Origin: Nymphaea colorata | Lineage: Eukaryota; Streptophyta; Magnoliopsida; Nymphaeales; Nymphaeaceae | Assembly (NCBI RefSeq): GCF_008831285.2 | Contig: NC_045139.1 | Coordinates: forward strand, 24,036,412 to 24,100,411 | Length of the DNA stretch: 64,000 bases | Direction of reading: 5' to 3' | Shown here: piece after piece, positions 56,701-64,000 of the stretch | Numbering within the stretch: position 1 is the stretch's first letter | Layout: each line of letters opens with the position of its first letter | Translations under genes and position numbers: made by a program | Notes under the pieces: generated by a model | Seen by the model: only the letters and a program-made list of their open reading frames with translations | Databases searched by the model: none | What the model was told of the DNA's origin: nothing

Positions 56701-59654
56701 GCATTTACTTTTTAATAATTGGCACATTTTAAGTTTTCACTAGGAGCATTGGACTTCCTTTCCATATTTAAGTTGCAAGCTAGAATGTTTTGCTGTACGA
56801 ATGCTCGTTGTGGATTCCATAAAGTTTGGCTGTTTCCTTTATAATGCAAGTAGCCATAGTGTCTAACTTGGGTGATTTTCAAGTTTTCTGCTATGCTATT
56901 GATCGTGGGATCATCAGGAAGGTTTGAAGCCATAAGTTCACTAAGTTGAAAATATGGGTTTTTGTTATATCCTATTAAAAGTATAAAAGCCAATGCTAAA
57001 TAAGGAATAAAATTGTTTTGGAGTTTAAACTTCATTTTTTCTTTATAAATATGAACAAAATAGGGGACCAGCAGGCTCAACCCTAACTTATTACTATGAA
57101 ATCTGGAATTTTAGGCTGCAAACGGTTTTCTATGATGGTTTTTTTCGATAACAAGATGATGGAATGGTACTGGGGATCGACCCCACCAGCCACCACATTG
57201 TTCTTTCTTTCTTATCATCTCAGATCACTGCTGGTTGACATTCATGATGAAAGAAACACAACCTGAAGTGAATTTGAAAGGACTGCCAACGTAACCCATA
57301 TAAAATGAACTTCTTAATTGCTTGTTGCAGATGAAACAGTGTTCGTGTAGTATTCTTAGGAAGCATTTTATATGGACAAACACCAAGAGTAATAGAAGCT
57401 TCTACATTATGATTTGCAATTTATAGAGAAATCTCTTCACTTAACATCTCACCAACCAAAAGATGCACCACATTTATGTCTTCTCCTTCCCCTAAAGGTC
57501 GTTTGGCTAATGGAAAAGTTGCATACTATTCCCTGAACCTGCCCTGATGACAGGTACAGTAATATTGGTTGTTTTTCGTTCTTCTACTTTTAAATGACCT
57601 AAACTTCTTGTTGGTTTACTAAGCAATTACCAATTTCAACTCTTATTTGGACTGCAACTTACTCCAAAGGTTGTCCATATTCTCTGATGTTTCTGAACAT
57701 TTTTAACAATTCTATTATTCTAGTTAAGGCACTAAATTATATCTTTTTGACGTGACAACATTTTACTGCATGGTCAAGAAGGATCTATTTTATCTAAATA
57801 TATTGAGAGAGGGACTCTTATAAGTAGGTTACTATTATTCTGAGATGGGATGGCTCCACTAGACTTCCACTATCAATAAATATGTTTTGTAGCTCAAATT
57901 CTCCAAGAATCAATTCTAAAATGTGTGATCTGCTATCTTTTTTCAAATTTTCATTCAAGCCAATACAATGACGAGGTCTCCATTCTGTCACAAGATAATG
58001 CGGGCCTTCTCGGTTGGAAACTTGAAAGCAGATAATTGTTAAGGCATCAACACTAGGCTCTTCTTCAAGGGACATTAACAGCATCAATTGTGTGTACAGG
58101 TTCAAGTTTTTTGTTAAGATCATGGTCAAAAGTGGTTATTGTAAGCTACAAGATGGAGTTTTATTTTCTTTTGTCATTATAATTTGTTATTCTTTTTTGT
58201 GCATTTGAGCGATATTTTATTATAGCATTTTGTTTTGGTATTTGCTTCTGTCGCAAAGAAGGCTGACTTGTCATTTTCCCAATGGTGTCACACTTACATT
58301 TTTTTAAAATTTGTTTGATGCTATAACTTCCAAAATTGCTAAATAAATCCTCATATTATTTTATGATTGTTTTCATCCCAACTGTTTTTATTTTGTTGGA
58401 TTATTCAATTGCTAGGTGTTGTTGTGTTTTTATCATTAGAAGTATCCAACAATTTAGGTAAATCCAATGAACTCCCAGAATTTTAATTCCCTTAATTCAA
58501 ACAAGGCATTTTCAATTTTAGAATCAAAATTTCAAGTTACAGGTAAAATTTTGGATTCAGAATTTTAGATTTTTTTAGAATTGGATGGAATTGAAATCAA
58601 GATTGATAAGGCCGAAATTGTGGAATTTTAAAATTAAGATTCTCATTATTGATGAAGTGAAAATTGTGTTATCAAACAAATAATTTTCATTCCAAAATTA
58701 TGGTATCATTCTTGAATCAAAGTTTCGGAATTGTTATTTTACCCTTGGGGTGGACTTATGATTTCAGAATTTTTTTCTCTCATTATTAGGGCATATGTTA
58801 TGATGGTTTTAATTCATCAGTTATATAATTTTAATTCATGTTTTATCAAACATGTCATTTTCAATTATGAAGTCAAAATTTCATTTTATCAAACAGAAAA
58901 GAAACTAGAACTAGAATTTTCATTCCAATTCCAATTTTGAAGTGTAGTTTTAAGTCAAACCAAAATTCAAGGCTATCGAACACAAGTTAGTAACATAGAC
59001 TTACGATTCCATTCTTCTCGAAAAACTGGAAATACAAAGTTGAAAACAAAAAAGAACTAACTTGCATTGGCAGGAACAAAATTGACATGGTCTTGCTCCA
59101 GGTCTGAAGGGGAAATTTCTTGACAAACATAGTAAGGAACAACATTTTCTTGCTGATTTCAAAGGGAAATCATGTTTATGCATGAAACGTACATCATACG
59201 CTCATGAAGAAACTGGGAAAAAAAATTAAAGAACAAAATTAGAAAACCAAACTTTCGATAGACATTAAAAGGTAACTTATTTAATAGACATTCCATGTGG
59301 CCTTTCAACATTGGAGTGGTATTGATTAGCACTCTGGTTTAGGTGTGTTTACTTCTTTGATGCTGGAACAGGGTTGGTCGAATTTGATGCATCTCTTGGT
59401 CTTCACGTGACTGCCTAATGTGGAACAGAAAATACTAGTAACAAAAATTTATCATTTATATATAGATGTCTAATGTTTTAGTTATTTGTAGATTACGTCC
59501 ATGCACCCATACAGCAGACCTTATAAAGGATTGGAAAAAGATGAACATGTTTGAATTGACTTTGCGGAGACAAATTAGGCCATTGAACGAGTACTTTATC
59601 CAATGGAGCAGATCTCTAGCTATTAAAAGAAAAAAAAAAAACAACTATGAGGAA

Positions 59655-60660
59655 GTTGGGCCGTGGCTGGTTAATTAATTACCATATAATTGAAATAAAA
59701 CATTTCCTTTTCAAAAATGTAATTTTTTTTTTCAAATTAAAATCCGACAGGTCCCAGTCAGAGCGTGTTTTAAACGGAGCCAAAGCCAAAAAATTCTGAT
59801 TTAGGGCAATAGTATTTAAGTTTGAGATTTTTAAGATGCTGCAATATAGTTCTTGACATCTTGTGAGCAACTGCCCACACATATGCCCTAAATGAAGTGA
59901 AATTTTTAAGATTTTTAAGTTGGAGATTTTTAAGATGCTCCGATATAGTATTTAAACAACTTCCTAGAATTGCAATAGATTTACTACAAAATTTAAACGG
60001 GGCCAAAGCCTAAAAAATAGCCACGACATGCCAACTTAAAAAGAAATATTTTTTTGTGTCCGTGTGAGCAACTGCCCACACATAGCCCACAGGCTACATC
60101 GTCGACTCTTCTGGCCTTCAACATTTAATCAGACCTTTTTTTCTCTGATAGAAATTATCAACGACATGTCTTATATAGGGAGGAGTTGGTTAAGGAAGGA
60201 AACTATGGTGAAATTTCACCAGAATGGATCGTTTCGCTGACAATGACTAGGGCAAGATGTCGTTAGGTGCAGGAAACCTACAAGCACTTGATGCCCACAA
60301 ATTGAATTGCACCAAATATCAAGCCACAGTAACCACAAAATGTTGTTAGAATCATCCTAAAAGGAATTTGAATCTGCTGCCGTTTCCATGGCCGAATCAA
60401 GCGGTCAGACTTTAATTATATTTAGGAAGATACTCTAAGAATATTTATATTTTTAGTTAATGTATATATGTTGTAGTAAATATTTCTTAATATTTTTACA
60501 ACATTCGAATGGTGGATGGCGAAGCATTTTTTTTTCCTTTTTAAGGATAGTGGTTCATTCCACCACTCCTAAGGTCACTATCTCTTGTACTAATTACTTT
60601 TACACAGCTTGCTTGAGACTTATTAGAAATTAGAAAAAGAAAGCATTAAGACTGAAGTGA
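59655..60660. other. About 1-kb insert specific to D
   Basis: In block B, the CTCTTAAAAGAAAAAAGCAAC region runs within a few bases into GGGACAACCCTCGGTTGAAC (37120-37165). In D the corresponding points lie 1 kb apart. The insert contains an internal repeat (TTTAAACGGxGCCAAAGCC at about 59769 and 59992; GATTTTTAAGATGCTxCxAT at about 59825 and 59925). TGAGCAACTGCCCACA occurs twice. No ORF or clear termini. Confidence 0.55.
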
Positions 60661-60956
60661 CTGGGACAACGTAGGTCGAACACAAGAGGACCACCTGCCC
60701 ACCGTGCTACAAGCCCTTGAAAACCAAGTCTTCCAAGTCAAGATTACAAGTCTCCCCGTTCATATATTGGGTCTTCCTTTTCAACAACCATATTCACGGC
60801 ATTCATGCCACATTCTTCCACACGGCAAGCTCTTATCAGAGCCTTTTGTAAATTTCATTCCAACTTGCTTAGAAGATAGGAGAATTTTTCTATACCAGCT
60901 GAAACAGAAATCGTGACTTTCATATTTCTTCAAACAGATAGCGCGACCATCCTCCT

Positions 60957-60962
60957 TATAAA
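60957..60962 (+). promoter_or_regulatory. Candidate TATA box of K4
   Basis: CTTATAAATG, 93 bases before the position of the lost start codon. The sequence and distance agree with K2. Confidence 0.45.
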
Positions 60963-61054
60963 TGTGTCTTTTTCTAGGCACCGGCTAAAAGCACCACCTC
61001 CCCTTCTTCCTCCCTCGACGGGATAAACTAACGGCAGCTGGGCTAGCAAGCCCC

Positions 61055-61710
61055 ATCGCAGCGGCAGCATCTTTCCTAAACCCTCTTCTTACTTTTCTTT
61101 CCCTTCTCCTGATCTGCCTCTCCCCTTCAACCGTCGCTAGCTCCTCCTGCAATGCCCCTTGCAACAACTACGACGACTGTGAAGGGAAGCTTACCTGCAC
61201 CAACGGGCGATGCACCGACGATCCGGACGTCGGCACTCACATCTGTACTGGTGCAGGATCGCGTTCGAAGGATGATGGTTGTAATCCGACCGGATCAATG
61301 ATGTGCAATGGGGTGAACTACCCCCCACTTACACATGTTCTCCTCCCATTTCTTCCTCCACAGACGCCATCCTCACGGTGAACAACTTCAGTCGAGGTGG
61401 AGACGGCGGTGGGCCATCGGAGTGCGATCAGTCCTACCATGACAACACGGAGCAGGTGGTGGCTCTGTCAACCTGGTGGTTCGACCACCGCCGCCTGTGT
61501 TTTCAAATGATTCGCATCACCACCGAGATGGGAAGAGCACAAGGGCGAAGGTGGTGGACGAGTGTGATTCCAGGAATGGTTGTGACGCTGAGCATGCTGG
61601 GCACCAACCCTGTAGGAATAACATCGTCGATGGATCCGCTGCCATCTGGAACGCGCTTGGGCTCAATACAGACGTTGGAGAGGTGCACGTTACTTGGTCC
61701 ATGGCCTAAG
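61055..61710 (+). pseudogene. K4, full-length kiwellin pseudogene
   Basis: The whole kiwellin layout is present: signal peptide region (FLNPLLTFLSLLLICLSPST), Cys module (CNAPCNNYDDCEGKLTC, CTDDPDVGTHIC), [92 protein letters not shown] and HVTWSMA before the stop at 61707. It is broken three times: the start codon is ATC (ATG in K3), two extra C in the C run near 61321 shift the frame, and a second shift lies near 61520-61535. The DPBB region also departs from K1 (W-W-F-D-H-R-R in place of GWYAGGS). The core promoter region looks intact, so a non-coding transcript is possible. Confidence 0.9.
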
Positions 61711-64000
61711 TAACTTGCTGCCTAATAGGAGGCATACTTGCGTATGTTTGGCGTGTGGTATGTATTGAACTGTTAGAATAAGTGGCTTCTTGCCTGTTTA
61801 GTGGATCATCGTTGGTACTTTTACTGGGAAATCAGATATGGCTTTGTGGAATTTGCTTCAATATGCCGGGTGAAAGTAATTCACATAAAAGTAAATTGGC
61901 TTCCATAATAAAGTTATAGAGTACTATATAGAACAAGATCGTATAATTTCAGGTCCTTAGAAATAAAGTTCTAGTGTACCATATGGAACATGATCATCCA
62001 ATCAGAAGCAAGATTAGAGTTTTCAAAAAAATGGCATACCAAAATCCCAAATCCTCTACTATATGGCAAGAAGGAAGATATTCTTTGAGCAATTGACAGT
62101 GTGTTGCTTCGCTTTTTGTGGAACAATGCCTATATCGATTATGTAGCTAAAATTAAGCTGTAAACATCGCAGCCAAGTGTCTTTTTCAAGAGTTTGAATT
62201 ACCTTTCTAGGCAGACAAGGGATTTTATTTAACGAAATTAATTCACTTGTTTCTCTCTCCCTCCCTTCTTAACGCCATTTTTGGATTATTAAAAAATTGT
62301 TTACTTTTCATATTTGTAACTTAATTTCCACCATCAATTTCTTTCAAATTGACAACACTAGACTTGACATAAATAATCTAGTCCGTAGACTTCTGTAAAC
62401 ATAGAAGTCGAGTGTCTTTTGAAGAGTCTGAATTACCTCTTTAAGAAGACAAGAGGTTTTATTAACAAAATTAATTCACTTGTTTCTCTTTATCTCTTTT
62501 TCCTCTTCCTCTTAAGGGGCACATTCGATTATTGAAAAATAGTTTATTTTTATATTTGTAACTTAATCTCTAGCGTCTAATATCTTTGAAATCAACTGCT
62601 CAAATGACTCACGTAAAAGTATGCTCGCGCCGGCCTGGTGGGATGCCGGGGTACCCATTTTGTTGACTGGCCTAAGGACCAAGTCAATTCGGTTGACTTG
62701 ACTGGGTTTTCAAACATTGGGTTAGAGAAAAGGAGGAGATATGCGCTCCTTCTCCTCTCTTGGCGATCTACCAGCCTCAATGCAAGTTACTGGGGCCACT
62801 AAGAAGAGAGAGAAATAAAACATGAAAGTATCCCTCCCCCTAGAGTTGACATTTAAATGAATATAAATTTCAGACCCCAGCACATCCCCACTACTCTATA
62901 ATCTTCAGACTTGGGCCGTGTTCTCATCCCCTCCCGTCGAATGAGGAGTCGCGCGCGAATCAGCAAAATTGGAGCTTTGTTTAAATATATATTTTAGGAG
63001 AGAGGGAGCTACCCATCTATACGAGGATCAACTGTTCCTGCCACCATTAACATGAGTGATCGATCCAAGGACTAGATTTCTCAAGCTTGACAAGTTATTT
63101 TTCGCACATCTTTGTGCAAGGAATGGATTTTGGACTTTTAAAGTTCATTTTGAACAAGGATTTGGATCTTGTTTAGATTTTTTTTTTTTGTATTTCAGGA
63201 ACTTTAAAGATCTAGAAATCGTCTTTGGAATAGGATTGTTGAATTAATCCCAGATTTTGGTAGATGAACTCTAACAATTTTGATTTGATCCCCAAAATTG
63301 GAACTTTGAATTGGGAAACTGACAGTTTGAAATTTGGATTTTAACTAGAATTGAGGAATGCGTAATTAAAGTCTAGCTAGGCTTTTTGGGAATAGGACTT
63401 TAGAGTTGATTGGGTGCTAAAGATTAGAGACTGGATTTGAGAATTTGGGTTAGGAATTGACTTGAACTTAGGAAGTTTGAAAATAACTTTGGTTTGGATT
63501 TTTGAGACTTGAACATACTTTTGAAGATAATTGGCATTTTGAGAGTTTTGGAGAAGCTTGATTCTATTTGGTTGGTTTTCCTTCTAAAATGGGAATTGGA
63601 AGTTGGGAATCCAAGTTTAGTTCTTAGTTTTTGAATTCTGATTTTGGGACCGACTGAGGTTGGGAACTTTGTAAAATTTGCATGGTTACCGATAGAAATA
63701 GACTTGGGAGATTTGACCTGATCAAATTTGACTCAGATTTTGGTTATGATTTGGTAATTTTGTAAATCTAGAAATATTCTTGGTATTGGAGCCAGCATTT
63801 TGATTTAGCTTCAAGGTTGAGTTTAAAGAATTTTGGACGTTCGTTTAGGCTCTAAGATTTTTAAGAAGAGGCGATTTTGGAGTCCTGAAATTTTTAAGAC
63901 TTTGGTGTGGTCATGAAAATTTGCTTGATTTAAGTACATTTTGGACTAAAAATTGATTTCAAGATGAATTTGATTTTGAGAGAAATCCAATCATGGAATC
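61711..64000. repeat. Block D post-K module (runs off the window)
   Basis: Collinear with 48004-50480, with a shorter T run and small indels. Contains GAGGAGTCGCGCGCGAATCA near 62944. No coding motif. The module is cut by the window end inside AGAGAAATCCAATCATGGAA. Confidence 0.85.

Larger units (their letters stand above)
56701..61054. repeat. Block D: S module, long form
   Basis: Collinear with 34450-37549 of block B, with the ~1-kb insert at 59655-60660 added. No gene recognised. The 103-codon minus ORF at 57818-58129 is not conserved as an open frame in A, B or C. Confidence 0.8.

Overview
This is nuclear DNA of a flowering plant. The evidence is fragmented Ty1/copia retrotransposons with plant-type PBSs (complementary to initiator Met-tRNA), hAT-type MITEs, long AT microsatellites, intron-bearing remains of an ABC1/ADCK-type kinase gene, and copies of a kiwellin gene (a plant-specific secreted defence protein). 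The species cannot be told from the sequence. The window is AT-rich, gene-poor and heavily rearranged. I see only one intact, credible protein-coding ORF: a 143-residue kiwellin-like ORF at 33286-33717 that lacks a signal peptide.

Layout. 1-3.9 kb: a broken copia element (copia-1) whose LTR end, PBS and leader lie inverted beside its own body. 4.3-5.4 kb: a microsatellite, a degenerate ~150-bp tandem repeat and a 90-bp duplication. 5.9-8.6 kb: four decayed exons of an ABC1 kinase with damaged splice sites and an antisense copia scrap in one intron. 9.2-10.8 kb: a probable copia LTR/leader/gag relic carrying a hAT MITE. 10.9-14.1 kb: nothing recognisable. 14.2-21.5 kb: duplication block A, which ends in a 16-bp kiwellin stub, with copia-2 (minus strand, 5-bp TSD) inserted. 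21.5-28.9 kb: gene-free DNA with a textbook hAT MITE (23055-23503), a PIF-like element and microsatellites. 28.9-37.85 kb: duplication block B with kiwellin K1 and pseudogene K2. 37.85-40.88 kb: copia-3, chimeric and folded back on itself. 40.88-50.56 kb: duplication block C, in which kiwellin K3 is split by the 5.7-kb copia-4. 50.8-64 kb: duplication block D, with an internal 1.3-kb tandem duplication and kiwellin pseudogene K4.

How the parts relate. The right two thirds of the window are paralogous blocks built from the same modules: R (upstream 3 kb), S (immediate upstream), K (kiwellin) and post-K (downstream 2.5 kb). The array grew by segmental duplication. Its genes were then lost in different ways: start-codon loss, early stops, frameshifts, retrotransposon insertion, and a deletion shared by A and C that removed the K core promoter. 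Comparing empty and filled sites between blocks dates insertions relative to the duplications. The hAT MITE at 31224/53486 is older than the B/D split; the 183-bp insert at 51606 and the ~1-kb insert at 59655 are seen only in D. The LTR pair of copia-4 (about 2-3% different by eye) is younger than that of copia-2 (about 5%).

All homology statements are from reading the sequence and remembered family hallmarks. No alignment or database search was run.
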